The translations under genes were made by a program, and so were the position numbers. The notes beneath the pieces were generated by a model that was given only the letters and a program-made list of their open reading frames with translations, did not search any database and was not told the origin of the DNA. This document shows positions 1-10,966 of a DNA stretch of 64,000 nucleotides, in pieces (position 1 is the first letter of the stretch; the number at the start of each line of letters is the position of its first letter). The DNA comes from Caldimonas brevitalea (GTDB lineage: Bacteria > Pseudomonadota > Gammaproteobacteria > Burkholderiales > Burkholderiaceae_C): NCBI RefSeq assembly GCF_001017435.1, contig NZ_CP011371.1, positions 1,054,001 to 1,118,000 on the forward strand. The letters are read 5' to 3'.

Positions 1-612
1 CCGCCGCGGCGGTGCCGGCCGCCAGCCAGGTGGCCTTGTCCTGCAGCAGCGAGCAGGTGATGCCGAGCAGCGCCAGCACGCCGGCAAAGCCAAGGCCCCA
101 TTCCACCGGAATCGCGTGGGCCAGGGCGATGCCGAGCATCGACGCAGCTTGCCAGGCAAACCAGTTCATCGCGACGCCGCCCCAGAAATAGGGCTCGTGT
201 TCCGCGACCGGCTCCGGTGTCGGAAAGCGTTTCATGAACATCACATAGTTCAGGTCACCGCTGAAGTAACCGAACATGCCGCGTTTCCAGCGCGGAAAGC
301 GCGTGAAATAGGGCCGCCACATCGCGCTGAAGATCACGAAGCGCAGGTTGACGCAGGCGGCCGTGGCCCACACCACCCAGATCGGCGCACCGGCGGCGAT
401 CAGGGGCACGGCGGTCAGCTGGGCGCTGCCGGCGAACACCAGCAGCGACATCGTCACGGCGAGCGGCACCGACAAGCCGCTCTTGACCATCGCCACGCCG
501 GTCACCAGGCCCCAGGCGGCGATGCCGAACGAGACGTGGAGCATCTCGTGCGCTCCACGGCGGAACTCGGGATGGCGGGCGGTGGTGCGGATGAACGAGT
601 GAAGCGACATGC
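1..612 (-). CDS. AzlC family permease (partial, 3' end outside window)
   Basis: Reading the minus strand from the ATG at 612 gives 204 codons without a stop to the window edge, beginning MSLHSFIRTTARHPEFRRGA. Several hydrophobic segments follow, including one with the sequence VFAGSAQLTAVPL, which resembles the conserved core of AzlC-type branched-chain amino acid exporters. The NLRFVIFSAMWRPYF stretch fits the family's LRHxLYSA-type region. AzlC normally works in the inner membrane with the small partner AzlD, which would lie beyond position 1 if present. The family call is from remembered motifs and the substrate is not established. Confidence 0.75.
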
Positions 613-704
613 AGGCGGGCGACGTGAGCCCGCCATTGTCACTGTTGTGGATTACATCCGCCTGAGCGGGCGGAGGGGGGCGCCCGCCCGAACCCGAGCG
701 AGGC

Positions 705-761
705 TCAGAAGCGGTAACCGACGCCGACGCCGATCAGCGGCGGGTTGACCTTGAAGGTCAT
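705..761 (-). pseudogene. C-terminal relic of an OmpW-like outer membrane protein
   Basis: A short minus-strand frame ends KVNPPLIGVGVGYRF then stop. It has alternating hydrophobic residues and a terminal phenylalanine, the hallmark of the last beta strand of outer-membrane barrels, and it closely resembles OmpW-family C-termini. Nothing barrel-like precedes it: upstream, the frame runs through unrelated proline/glycine-rich codons into the metF 3' end. I read it as what remains after deletion of most of an ompW-type gene. The match is short, so chance similarity cannot be excluded. Confidence 0.5.
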
Positions 762-819
762 GCGCGCGTGTGCACCACCGGGTGGCGAGGGCACCACCCG
801 GCCACACGGTTCCGCGGTG

Positions 820-1668
820 TCAGCCGCCGAGGCCCAGCCGGCGGCAGATCTCGGTGGTCGCCCCAGCCTGGTTCATCGTATAGAAGTGCAGCCCGGGCAC
901 ACCTTGCGCACGAAGGCGCTCGCACAGCTGCGTCACGACGTCGAGGCCGAAGGCCTGGATCGAGGCCTTGTCGTCGCCGTAGCCTTGCAACCGGGTGCGG
1001 ATCCAGCGCGGGATCTCGGCGCCGCAGGCGTCGGAAAAGCGCATCAGCTGCGACGAGTTGGTGATCGGCATGATGCCGGCCACGACCGGGATGTCGACGC
1101 CCGCCTTGCGCACGTCGTCGACAAACCGGAAGTAGGCGTCGGCATTGAAGAAGTACTGCGTGATGGCGATGTCCGCACCGGCCTGCACTTTGGCGATGAA
1201 GGCCTGCAGGTCGGCTTCTGCCGAGCGCGACTGCGGGTGCACCTCGGGGTAGGCCGCCACTTCGATGTGGAAGTGGGTGCCGGTTTCGGCCCGAATGAAG
1301 GCGACCAGGTCGCTGGCGTAGCGGAACTCGCCGAAGCCCCCGTAGCCGGACGGCAGGTCGCCGCGCAGGGCCACGATGCGCCGGATGCCCTCGTCCTTGA
1401 ACTGCTGCAGCTTCTCGCGAATGCTGTCCTTGCTGGCGCCGATGCACGAGAAATGCGGCGCCGCATCGCAGCCTTCGGCGAGGATGGAGCGCACGGTCTG
1501 CAAAGTGCCGTCCTGCGTCGAGCCGCCGGCCCCGTAGGTGACCGAGCAGTACTCAGGGCGCAGCGCATACAGCTTCTGCCGCACCGCGCTCAGCTTGTCG
1601 ACGCCGTCGGGCGTCTTGGGCGGGAAGAACTCGAGGCTGATCGGCAGGCCTGATGAAAGGTTGCTCAT
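820..1668 (-). CDS. metF: 5,10-methylenetetrahydrofolate reductase
   Basis: This 282-residue protein has the normal bacterial MetF length. It reduces 5,10-methylene-THF to 5-methyl-THF using FAD and NAD(P)H, supplying the methyl group for homocysteine remethylation. The N-terminal SLEFFPPK motif contains the catalytic Glu. VTYGAGGST, the ALRGD-type loop and the GIMPITN segment are family blocks of the TIM barrel. It is the last gene of the ahcY-tlyA-metF operon and starts only 9 bases after the tlyA stop, so co-transcription under the upstream SAH riboswitch is likely. Confidence 0.96.
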   Translation of the reverse strand: MSNLSSGLPISLEFFPPKTPDGVDKLSAVRQKLYALRPEYCSVTYGAGGSTQDGTLQTVRSILAEGCDAAPHFSCIGASKDSIREKLQQFKDEGIRRIVALRGDLPSGYGGFGEFRYASDLVAFIRAETGTHFHIEVAAYPEVHPQSRSAEADLQAFIAKVQAGADIAITQYFFNADAYFRFVDDVRKAGVDIPVVAGIMPITNSSQLMRFSDACGAEIPRWIRTRLQGYGDDKASIQAFGLDVVTQLCERLRAQGVPGLHFYTMNQAGATTEICRRLGLGG

Positions 1669-1677
1669 GAGGTGTCC

Positions 1678-2445
1678 TCAGTCGTTCGGCGCTGCATGCA
1701 GCGCCCAGACAAAAAATTCGCGGTTGCCGTCGCCGCCTTGGATCGGGCTGTCGAAATAGTCGCGCACCTGCCAGCCGTTGGCAATGCAGGCGGCGCGTAC
1801 GCGCTGTTCCACCACCGGGTAGAGCGTCGTGTCCTTGACCAGGCCGCCCTTGCCGACATGCTCCGGGCCGACCTCGAACTGCGGCTTCACCAGCAGCAGT
1901 GCGCTGGCACCGAGGTCCAGCCACGCCGCCAGCGACGGCAGCACGCGGGTCAGCGGGATGAAGGACAAGTCGGCCACGATCAGGTCGAAGCGCCGGCCCG
2001 CATGGTCGAGCGCAAAGCGGGACCCGCCCAGTTCCTTGGCGTTGATGCCTTCGTAGCACACCACCCGCTCGTCGTCGCGCAGTCGCGCGTGCAGCTGGCC
2101 GTGACCCACGTCGATGCCGACCACCCGTGCCGCACCGTGCTGCAGCAGCACGTCGGTAAACCCGCCCGTGCTCTGCCCCACGTCGAGGCAGCAACGCCCC
2201 CGCACGTCGAGCCCGGTGCGCGCCAACGCGCCTTCGAGCTTGAGCCCGCCCCGCGAGACAAACCGCAGCTCGGCATCGTCGGTCACCTGCAGCACGCTGC
2301 CTTCCGGCAGGTCTTCACCCGCCTTGCGGACGACGGCCCATCCCCGCGGCCCCCGCCAAGAGACCGCTGCCCGCTCGATCAGCCGCTGCGCAGCCGAGCG
2401 AGTGGGCGCAAGCCCTTGGGTGACAAGCATTTGGTCAGCGCGCAT
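1678..2445 (-). CDS. tlyA: TlyA family RNA methyltransferase (S4 domain + FtsJ-like)
   Basis: The preferred start is the ATG at 2445 (MRADQMLVTQGLAPTRSAAQ), giving 255 residues. An earlier in-frame ATG at 2490 would add a cysteine-rich leader that includes part of an intergenic hairpin. Residues 1-60 look like an S4 RNA-binding domain. The rest is a Rossmann methyltransferase with the SAM motif LDVGQSTGGFTDVLL. TlyA proteins 2'-O-methylate rRNA, and some members were named hemolysins. Placement between ahcY and metF suggests that an SAM-consuming enzyme is co-regulated with SAH removal. The exact rRNA target here is not known. Confidence 0.88.
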   Translation of the reverse strand: MRADQMLVTQGLAPTRSAAQRLIERAAVSWRGPRGWAVVRKAGEDLPEGSVLQVTDDAELRFVSRGGLKLEGALARTGLDVRGRCCLDVGQSTGGFTDVLLQHGAARVVGIDVGHGQLHARLRDDERVVCYEGINAKELGGSRFALDHAGRRFDLIVADLSFIPLTRVLPSLAAWLDLGASALLLVKPQFEVGPEHVGKGGLVKDTTLYPVVEQRVRAACIANGWQVRDYFDSPIQGGDGNREFFVWALHAAPND

Positions 2446-2487
2446 CGATCGATGAACGAAGTGATGATTCCCGCAAGCAGCGCAACA

Positions 2488-2521
2488 CACGCAGCCCTGA
2501 CTGAAAGTCAGCGGCTGCGTG
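2488..2521. repeat. 15-bp stem hairpin in the ahcY-tlyA gap
   Basis: CACGCAGCC and CTGACT pair with AGTCAG and GGCTGCGTG around a GAA loop, with one bulged C. The stem is about 15 bp. It lies in the leader upstream of the preferred tlyA start and downstream of ahcY. There is no U-run after it on the minus strand, so it is more likely an mRNA-processing or stability structure than an intrinsic terminator. Confidence 0.7.
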
Positions 2522-2601
2522 CCCGCCGTTGCACGACCCCAGTACGTGCAAATCGCGGGGAGCGGCGGTGCAGCAGGTCGCAGGGCTAGGCGCGAAGCAC
2601 A

Positions 2602-2621
2602 GCCATACCGGAAGGTATGGC
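2602..2621. repeat. REP-like palindrome after ahcY
   Basis: GCCATACC-GGAA-GGTATGGC is a perfect 8-bp stem with a GGAA loop, enclosed by a second short pairing (GCGAA at 2592-2596 with TTCGC). It lies about 55 bases downstream of the ahcY stop and lacks a U-tract. The shape resembles REP/intercistronic hairpins. No second copy with the same stem was seen in this window, so its repetitive nature is inference. Confidence 0.6.
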
Positions 2622-2674
2622 GAGCATTCGCAACGACGCCCTGCGGCCTGAGGCGCCGCCGAGCCCCGTGATTT

Positions 2675-4120
<1,446 letters not shown>

Positions 4121-4221
4121 TCGTTTCTCCAGGATGGAAAAACCGCTGTGTGCTGAAGCAAGGTGCGGCGCAACGCCGGTGGTCGCTCGCGATGGTCGCG
4201 CCTCACCCGACAGAACACATA

Positions 4222-4292
4222 CGGGTGAGCGCAGTTGCAAAGACGAAGTTCCGAGCCTGGGGCCGGGCGGCCTTGCAACGCTCCTCGGAAGC
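4222..4292 (-). promoter_or_regulatory. SAH riboswitch upstream of ahcY
   Basis: Read 5' to 3' on the minus strand, the leader contains CCGAGGAGCGTTGCAA, then a GGCC-GCCC-GGCC hairpin, then CCAGGCTCGG, which closes P1 with CCGAG. Further downstream TTGCAACTGCGCTC can pair with GAGCGTTGCAA to form the pseudoknot, with two extra bases. These are the hallmark conserved bases and topology of the SAH riboswitch, known to sit upstream of ahcY in proteobacteria and to turn expression on when SAH accumulates. The ahcY start codon is about 100 bases further on. Confidence 0.93.
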
Positions 4293-4297
4293 CTGCA

Positions 4298-4303
4298 ATT
4301 GTA
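4298..4303 (-). promoter_or_regulatory. Putative -10 box of the ahcY operon
   Basis: On the minus strand the hexamer TACAAT lies just before the riboswitch, which would place transcription start at about 4291, almost exactly at the first base of the aptamer. The -35 region is weak: TGGCAA at 17-bp spacing. The position relative to the aptamer makes the call plausible. Confidence 0.6.
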
Positions 4304-4475
4304 GACACGGTTGAACGGCGTTGCCAGGGTTTCGGCCCGCCGGGCGGCTATTGCGCGCCCAAAACCGGTACGATTCCGCTTCGCGCCGCCCGGCGCCCGC
4401 GGCGTCTCGCCGCTTAAGAGCTGAAGTGAGTGGATGCTATCGCATCTAAGTCCGGCTCGTCTGGAGTATTCGTTC

Positions 4476-6077
<1,602 letters not shown>

Positions 6078-6078
6078 G

Positions 6079-6864
6079 TTGTTCTTGCGTCCCTTGAGCG
6101 ACTGGCCGCTCGAACGCCGCCGCGCGGTGCGCGGCCTGTTCACCGACATCGACGACACGCTGACCACCGAAGGTGTGTTGACGCGCGAGGCCGAGGCGGC
6201 GCTCGGCGCCTTGCGCGACGCCGGCATCACGGTGGTGGCCATCACCGGCCGGCCCATGGGCTGGTCGCAGCCCTTCGTGCGGCAGTGGCCGGTCGCCGCC
6301 ATCGTGCCCGAGAACGGGGCGATGGCGTTGTTGCCCGACGGCCGGCAGTGGTTTGTGCAAGACGAGGCGGTGCGGCGCGCCAACGCCGAGCGGCTGGCGG
6401 TGGTGGCCCGGCGGGTGCTGGCGGACGTGCCGGGCGCCTGCCTGGCCCGCGACAGTGCCGGGCGGGTCACCGATATCGCCGTCGATCACAGCGAGTTCGC
6501 GCACCTGCCACCCGAGCGCATCGAGCAGGTGGTGGCGCTGATGCGCGAGGCCGGCATGGTGGCGACCGTCAGCTCCATCCACATCAACGGTTGGTTCGGG
6601 GAGCACGACAAATGGCGCGGCGCGGTCTGGATCGCGCGCGAGTTGCTGGGCATCGACCTGGGCGCCGACCTCGACCGTTGGGCCTATGTGGGCGACTCGA
6701 CCAACGACCAGGTGATGTTCGAGCGGTTCGACAACAGCGTGGGGGTCGCCAACATCGCCCGCTTCCTGCCGCAGCTGACCCACCGGCCGCGGTATGTGAC
6801 GCGCGGCGAGCGGGGGGCAGGGTTCGCGGAGGTGGCCGAGGCGCTGCTAGCGGCGCGCGACTGA
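6079..6864 (+). CDS. HAD-superfamily (Cof/IIB-type) sugar phosphatase
   Basis: This is a 261-residue cytosolic phosphatase-like protein. The nucleophile motif is LFTDIDDTLT, motif II is VVAITGRP, and the C-terminal acidic motif is YVGDSTNDQVMF. The cap region (about 90-190) is of the C2 type, as in Cof-like or mannosyl-3-phosphoglycerate phosphatases. The likely start is TTG at 6079, one base after prfC ends, so translation is probably coupled. Substrate cannot be told from sequence. Confidence 0.85.
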   Translation: MFLRPLSDWPLERRRAVRGLFTDIDDTLTTEGVLTREAEAALGALRDAGITVVAITGRPMGWSQPFVRQWPVAAIVPENGAMALLPDGRQWFVQDEAVRRANAERLAVVARRVLADVPGACLARDSAGRVTDIAVDHSEFAHLPPERIEQVVALMREAGMVATVSSIHINGWFGEHDKWRGAVWIARELLGIDLGADLDRWAYVGDSTNDQVMFERFDNSVGVANIARFLPQLTHRPRYVTRGERGAGFAEVAEALLAARD

Positions 6865-6887
6865 GCTGCGGCAGCGCTCGCTCGTCG

Positions 6888-8363
6888 TCAGGCCGCCAGG
6901 ATGGTCGTGCAGCAGCGGCCCTTGCCGGCGCGTTTGGCTTCGTACATCGCCAGGTCGGCCTGATGCAGCAGCGCGCGCGCATCGATCACGCGACCGCAGT
7001 CGGCATGCCAGCCGACGATGCCGATGCTGGCCGACACGGCCACTCGACAGCCTTCGACACGCCGGATGGCTTCGATGTCTTGCAGCACCGCCTGCGCCAC
7101 CCGGGCCGCGCCGCCGGCCTCGGCTTCCTCGAGGATGAGCACGAACTCGTCGCCGCCCAGGCGACCCACCGTGTCGCAATCCCGCACGTTGTGCTTGAAG
7201 CGGCGCGCCACCTCGATCAGCAAGCTGTCGCCCACCGCGTGCCCGTGTTCGTCGTTGACGGCCTTGAAGCCGTCGAGATCGGCGAACACGAGGGCGAGGC
7301 CCGAATGGGTGCGAACGGCACGCGCGATGGCCTGTTCGAGGCGGTCTTCGACCAGGCGCCGGTTGGCGATGCCGGTCAGCGCGTCGTGCGTGGCGGCATT
7401 GCTCAACTCGGCCGCCTCGCGCATCAGCCGGCGTGTTTCGACCAGCTGTTGTGCGAGGTTCCGATGCGCCTCGGCGAGGGCGCGGTAGCTGCGCCACCAG
7501 CCGAGCCCGGCGTACACGGCGGCCGAGCAGAGCAGGGTGGCGAGTGCGAACAGCGCGACTCGGTAGCGGTGCAGTTCCTTCAGCCGGTCGCGAAAGACGT
7601 CGTTGATCTGCGCTTCGACCGCCTCGACCGTGGCCGCGGTCGGTGCCTGGAGGGCAGCGGCGGCAGCCCGGTGGGTTTGCTGTTCATGCAGCAACACCGA
7701 ACGCGCATGGAGTTGCAGCAATTCGCTGGACGCCGACATGTCGGGCAGCGAGTCGGCCGATTGCAGCACCGCTTGCAGGTGGGCGAGGGAGGTGTCGAGC
7801 CCGTCGTGCGACGAGCTGTCGGCGTGCGAGAGGAAGCGGAGCAATTCCAGTGTCAGGGCACGCGCTGCGTCGAGTGCGGCAAAGGCGTCGCGGCGTGCCG
7901 TCGGCACATCGCGTTGCCGCCGCAGTTCCTCGGTCAGCTGTTCGAGTTGCGTCGGGATGAAGCGCAGCGAGTTCAGCAGGATGGCGTGTTCGGACTTGAT
8001 GCTCTCGGCGGCTTCGGCCTTGTTCGACAGCGCTTCGCGCAACGCCGCGAGTGACGGCGCCTCGCGGGCGACGCCCAGCGAGACGGCGGCCTCGCCGACG
8101 ACATCGCGCGCCCGGGTGACCGCGTGCCCCGCGTCCGCCAAGGCGTCGTAGTTGGCCGCGGTCCCGGTCTGGACCTTGAGAATCTGCACCGTCCAGCGCG
8201 TGTCGGCCTGTCGCAAGGCCGCCACGTCGCTCAAGGCCTGGCGATGCCGCTCGACAAAGGCTGAATAGGACGTCTGCTGCAGGACGGCCAGTGCGGACAC
8301 CGCGGCGGTGGCCGCCAGCACCGCCAGCCACAAGAGGCCGGCGCGGCGTAAGGCGCCGGTCAT
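6888..8363 (-). CDS. Membrane-bound diguanylate cyclase (GGDEF)
   Basis: The start is taken as the ATG at 8363 (MTGALRRAGLLWLAVLAA), giving 491 residues. Upstream codons add a proline/arginine leader before the first membrane helix. TM1 is at about 8-28, a mostly helical periplasmic sensor region covers about 30-265, TM2 about 268-288, then a linker and a GGDEF domain. The active-site motif GGDEF is intact at residue 403. An RxxD inhibitory site (RDCD, 394-397) sits at the correct spacing, so an active c-di-GMP synthase with product inhibition is expected. No EAL domain is present. The ligand is unknown. Confidence 0.92.
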   Translation of the reverse strand: MTGALRRAGLLWLAVLAATAAVSALAVLQQTSYSAFVERHRQALSDVAALRQADTRWTVQILKVQTGTAANYDALADAGHAVTRARDVVGEAAVSLGVAREAPSLAALREALSNKAEAAESIKSEHAILLNSLRFIPTQLEQLTEELRRQRDVPTARRDAFAALDAARALTLELLRFLSHADSSSHDGLDTSLAHLQAVLQSADSLPDMSASSELLQLHARSVLLHEQQTHRAAAAALQAPTAATVEAVEAQINDVFRDRLKELHRYRVALFALATLLCSAAVYAGLGWWRSYRALAEAHRNLAQQLVETRRLMREAAELSNAATHDALTGIANRRLVEDRLEQAIARAVRTHSGLALVFADLDGFKAVNDEHGHAVGDSLLIEVARRFKHNVRDCDTVGRLGGDEFVLILEEAEAGGAARVAQAVLQDIEAIRRVEGCRVAVSASIGIVGWHADCGRVIDARALLHQADLAMYEAKRAGKGRCCTTILAA

Positions 8364-8603
8364 GCCGCGACCCCCTGCCGGGTGACACGGACGCGCGAGG
8401 CGGCATGGCACAGGGCTGCTGCTGCTGCTGCCCCCCGCGCATGCCGGCGTCTCGACCGTCCGTTCCGTTTTTCCACTGCTGGCTCCTCTGTCCGGCTCCC
8501 CACGAGCCGGTGCGCCCGTCGCGCATGGCGCTCGGGCTGGCTTCGGTCTTATCGGCGATGGACGGGGGGACTTGAGCCTGCGTTTAGGGGGGCTGCGGCC
8601 AAG

Positions 8604-8638
8604 AAAAAACCGCCGGGGTTCGCACCCAGGCGGTTTTT
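8604..8638 (-). terminator. Rho-independent terminator of metK
   Basis: AAAAAACCGCC pairs with GGCGGTTTTT, with GGG/CCC partly extending the stem. On the minus strand the stem is followed by six T. It is also usable on the plus strand. It lies about 90 bases beyond the metK stop. Confidence 0.88.
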
Positions 8639-8664
8639 CCGTTGTGGCGCCGGCCGGCTGGCCT

Positions 8665-8686
8665 TCACATGGCTGGCGCCATGTGA
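8665..8686. repeat. Perfect 9-bp hairpin downstream of metK
   Basis: TCACATGGC-TGGC-GCCATGTGA is a perfect 9-bp stem with a 4-base loop, located between the metK stop and its terminator. It has no U-tract of its own and may protect the mRNA 3' end. Confidence 0.65.
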
Positions 8687-8728
8687 GCCTTGCCGCAAGG
8701 CGTCAGGGCCGCTGCGCGGCCGCGGGCC

Positions 8729-9907
8729 TTACAGGCCCGCCGCTGCACGCAGCGCTTCCGCCTTGTCTGTGGCTTCCCAGCTGAACTCGGGTTCTTCGCG
8801 GCCGAAGTGGCCGTAGGCCGCCGTCTTGGAGTAGATCGGGCGCAGCAGGTCGAGCATCTGGATGATGCCCTTCGGGCGCAGGTCGAAGTGCTCGCGCACC
8901 AGGGCGGCGATCTTGTCGTCGGGCAGCTTGCCGGTGCCTTCGGTGTAGACCGTGATGTTCATCGGCTGGGCGACGCCGATGGCGTAGGCCACCTGGATCT
9001 GACACTGGCGCGCCAGGCCGGCTGCGACGATGTTCTTGGCGACGTAACGCGCCGCGTAGGCGGCCGAACGATCGACCTTGGACGGATCCTTGCCCGAGAA
9101 CGCGCCGCCACCGTGCGGGCAGGCGCCGCCGTAGGTGTCGACGATGATCTTGCGGCCGGTCAGGCCGCAATCGCCTTGCGGCCCGCCGATCACGAAGCGG
9201 CCGGTCGGGTTGACCAGGTAGCGGGTTTCCTTGATCCACTCCTTGGGCAGCACCGGCTTGATGATCTCTTCGACCACCGCTTCGATGAACTGCGGCGTCA
9301 TCTTGGTGCCGTCGCTCATCTCGGGCGCGTGCTGGGTCGACAGCACCACGGTGTCGATGCTGTGCGGGCGGCCGTTGACATAGCGCATCGTCACCTGGCT
9401 CTTGGCGTCGGGGCGCAGCCAGGGCAGGCGGCCGTCCTTGCGCAGCTGGGCCTGGCGCTCGACGAGGCGGTGGGCGTAGTAGATCGGTGCCGGCATCAGC
9501 TCGGGCGTTTCGTCACAGGCGTAGCCGAACATCAGGCCCTGGTCGCCGGCGCCCATGTTCAGATGGTCGTCGGACGCGTGATCCACGCCTTGCGCGATGT
9601 CGTTGCTCTGCTTGTCGTAGGCGACCAGCACCGCACAGCCCTTGTAGTCGATGCCGTACTCGGTGTTGTCGTAGCCGATGCGCTTGATCGTGTCGCGTGC
9701 GACCTGGATGTAGTCGACGTGCGCGTTGGTCGTGATTTCGCCGGCCAGCACCACCAGGCCGGTATTGCACAGCGTTTCGGCGGCGACGCGCGAGCGGGGG
9801 TCCTGCTCGAAGATGGCGTCGAGGATCGCGTCAGAGATCTGATCGGCGACCTTGTCGGGGTGTCCCTCGGACACGGATTCGGAAGTAAAGAGAAAATCGT
9901 TCGCCAC
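8729..9907 (-). CDS. metK: S-adenosylmethionine synthetase
   Basis: MetK makes SAM from ATP and methionine. The start is the GTG at 9907 ([20 protein letters not shown]), giving 392 residues. It aligns with the family N-terminus and has a GGAG seven bases upstream; the longer frame has no support. Conserved blocks are [23 protein letters not shown] and the P-loop-like [19 protein letters not shown]. It is monocistronic, with a leader of about 160 bases and a terminator, and divergent from the lipid A acyltransferase genes. Confidence 0.98.
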   Translation of the reverse strand: MANDFLFTSESVSEGHPDKVADQISDAILDAIFEQDPRSRVAAETLCNTGLVVLAGEITTNAHVDYIQVARDTIKRIGYDNTEYGIDYKGCAVLVAYDKQSNDIAQGVDHASDDHLNMGAGDQGLMFGYACDETPELMPAPIYYAHRLVERQAQLRKDGRLPWLRPDAKSQVTMRYVNGRPHSIDTVVLSTQHAPEMSDGTKMTPQFIEAVVEEIIKPVLPKEWIKETRYLVNPTGRFVIGGPQGDCGLTGRKIIVDTYGGACPHGGGAFSGKDPSKVDRSAAYAARYVAKNIVAAGLARQCQIQVAYAIGVAQPMNITVYTEGTGKLPDDKIAALVREHFDLRPKGIIQMLDLLRPIYSKTAAYGHFGREEPEFSWEATDKAEALRAAAGL

Positions 9908-10080
9908 TGTATGACTCCATCTGATGATTGAACCCTGGGCGCGTTGCCGGCTCAAGCTACCTGGAGGAGCGGCGAACGCTTTAGCGGTATTTCTGGACCT
10001 TGGTCCGGCAGGCGCTCGCTATGCTTCGCTCCTGCGTCGCCCCGCAAGTTGTTCCTTAAACCGGCGACCGAATGATTATA
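9908..10080 (-). promoter_or_regulatory. Long structured metK leader with promoter
   Basis: A perfect -10 (TATAAT on the minus strand, 10075-10080) predicts a start near 10068, leaving about 160 untranslated bases before the GTG. No good -35 is visible. The leader contains the palindrome GGACCAAGGTCC (9995-10006), a GCAGG/CCTGC pairing around 10013-10035, and a CTCCTCC element (9963-9969) able to pair with the metK ribosome-binding GGAG (9915-9918). I do not recognise a named SAM riboswitch class in it. Confidence 0.55.
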
Positions 10081-10085
10081 GAAAC

Positions 10086-10964
10086 ATGCAGACCTTGTTT
10101 CGTTTCCTTTCTCACTGGCCCTTGGGGCTTTTGCACGCAATTGGTTTCTTTCTCGGCTGGGCCACCTGGTGGGCCTCGCCCACCTATCGCCGGCGCTTCC
10201 GCGAGAACGTTGCTCAGTCGGGTTTGCCATGGTCGGCGGTGCGTCCCGCCGTGGGCGCGGCTGGCAAGATGGTGATGGAACTGCCCTGGTTGTGGTTCCG
10301 GCCGGCAGACCGCCCGCTGGGTGACAAAGTGCGCTGGCTCAACAGCGAGCTGATCGAGGAAGCCAAGCGGCAAGGGCGCGGGGTGATATTTCTGACGCCG
10401 CACTTGGGCTGCTTCGAAGTGACCGCGCAGTCGTATGCCGAGTTGTTCACGGAGCCGGGCAAGCCGATCACCGTGCTGTACCGCCCGGCGCGCAAGGCGG
10501 CGATCCGTCCGATCGTCGAGACCGCGCGCCGGCGGCCGGGGTTGGCGGCCGCGCCGGCCAGCCTGGCCGGCGTGCGCCAGATGATCCGGGCGTTGCGGCA
10601 GGGCCAGGCGGTCGGGCTGCTGCCCGACCAGGTGCCGCCCGAGGGGCTGGGCGTGTGGGCGCCGTTCCTGGGTCGCCCGGCCTACACGATGACGCTGGCG
10701 TCGCGGCTCGCCCAGCAGACCGGCGCCGCGGTGCTGCTGGTCTGGGGCGAGCGGCTGCCGCGCGGGCGCGGCTACGTGGTGCGTGTGGACGCCCTGGAGC
10801 CGGCGTTGCCGGAAGGCGGCGCCGATCAAGCACAATCGGCCGCCGCTCTCATCAACCGCGCGATGGAAAGACTCATCCTCCAGTGCCCCGAGCAGTACCT
10901 CTGGGGCTATCACCGCTACAAGGAACCGCGCCACGACACAGCCCTCTCGGGCGGGGCGACGTGA
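10086..10964 (+). CDS. Lysophospholipid/lipid A acyltransferase (LpxL/HtrB-like)
   Basis: The start ATG at 10086 (MQTLFRFLSHWPLGLLHAIG) gives 292 residues, typical for the family. A hydrophobic N-terminal helix anchors the enzyme in the inner membrane. The catalytic HxxxxD-type block appears as TPHLGCFE, and QVPPEGLGVWAPFLG matches the later conserved region. Such enzymes add secondary acyl chains to Kdo2-lipid A. There is no Shine-Dalgarno sequence before the ATG, and the start lies only 5 bases from the opposing metK -10 box. It is followed two bases later by a paralogue. Confidence 0.88.
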   Translation: MQTLFRFLSHWPLGLLHAIGFFLGWATWWASPTYRRRFRENVAQSGLPWSAVRPAVGAAGKMVMELPWLWFRPADRPLGDKVRWLNSELIEEAKRQGRGVIFLTPHLGCFEVTAQSYAELFTEPGKPITVLYRPARKAAIRPIVETARRRPGLAAAPASLAGVRQMIRALRQGQAVGLLPDQVPPEGLGVWAPFLGRPAYTMTLASRLAQQTGAAVLLVWGERLPRGRGYVVRVDALEPALPEGGADQAQSAAALINRAMERLILQCPEQYLWGYHRYKEPRHDTALSGGAT

Positions 10965-10966
10965 AC

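Larger units (their letters stand above)
8364..8728. other. Intergenic stretch between metK and the GGDEF gene
   Basis: This 365-base gap holds no convincing gene. It contains a (CTG)5 run near 8418, the metK terminator (8604-8638) and a second perfect hairpin (8665-8686). The promoter of the GGDEF gene should lie between about 8370 and 8600, but no strong -35/-10 pair stands out. Confidence 0.7.

Noticed and set aside
8415..8440. (CTG)n run near the start of the GGDEF gene
   Set aside because: Only about five units, outside the preferred coding start; not a convincing contingency locus.
9908..10080. SAM-II or SAM/SAH riboswitch in front of metK
   Set aside because: The conserved bases of those classes could not be found; it is reported only as an unassigned structured leader.
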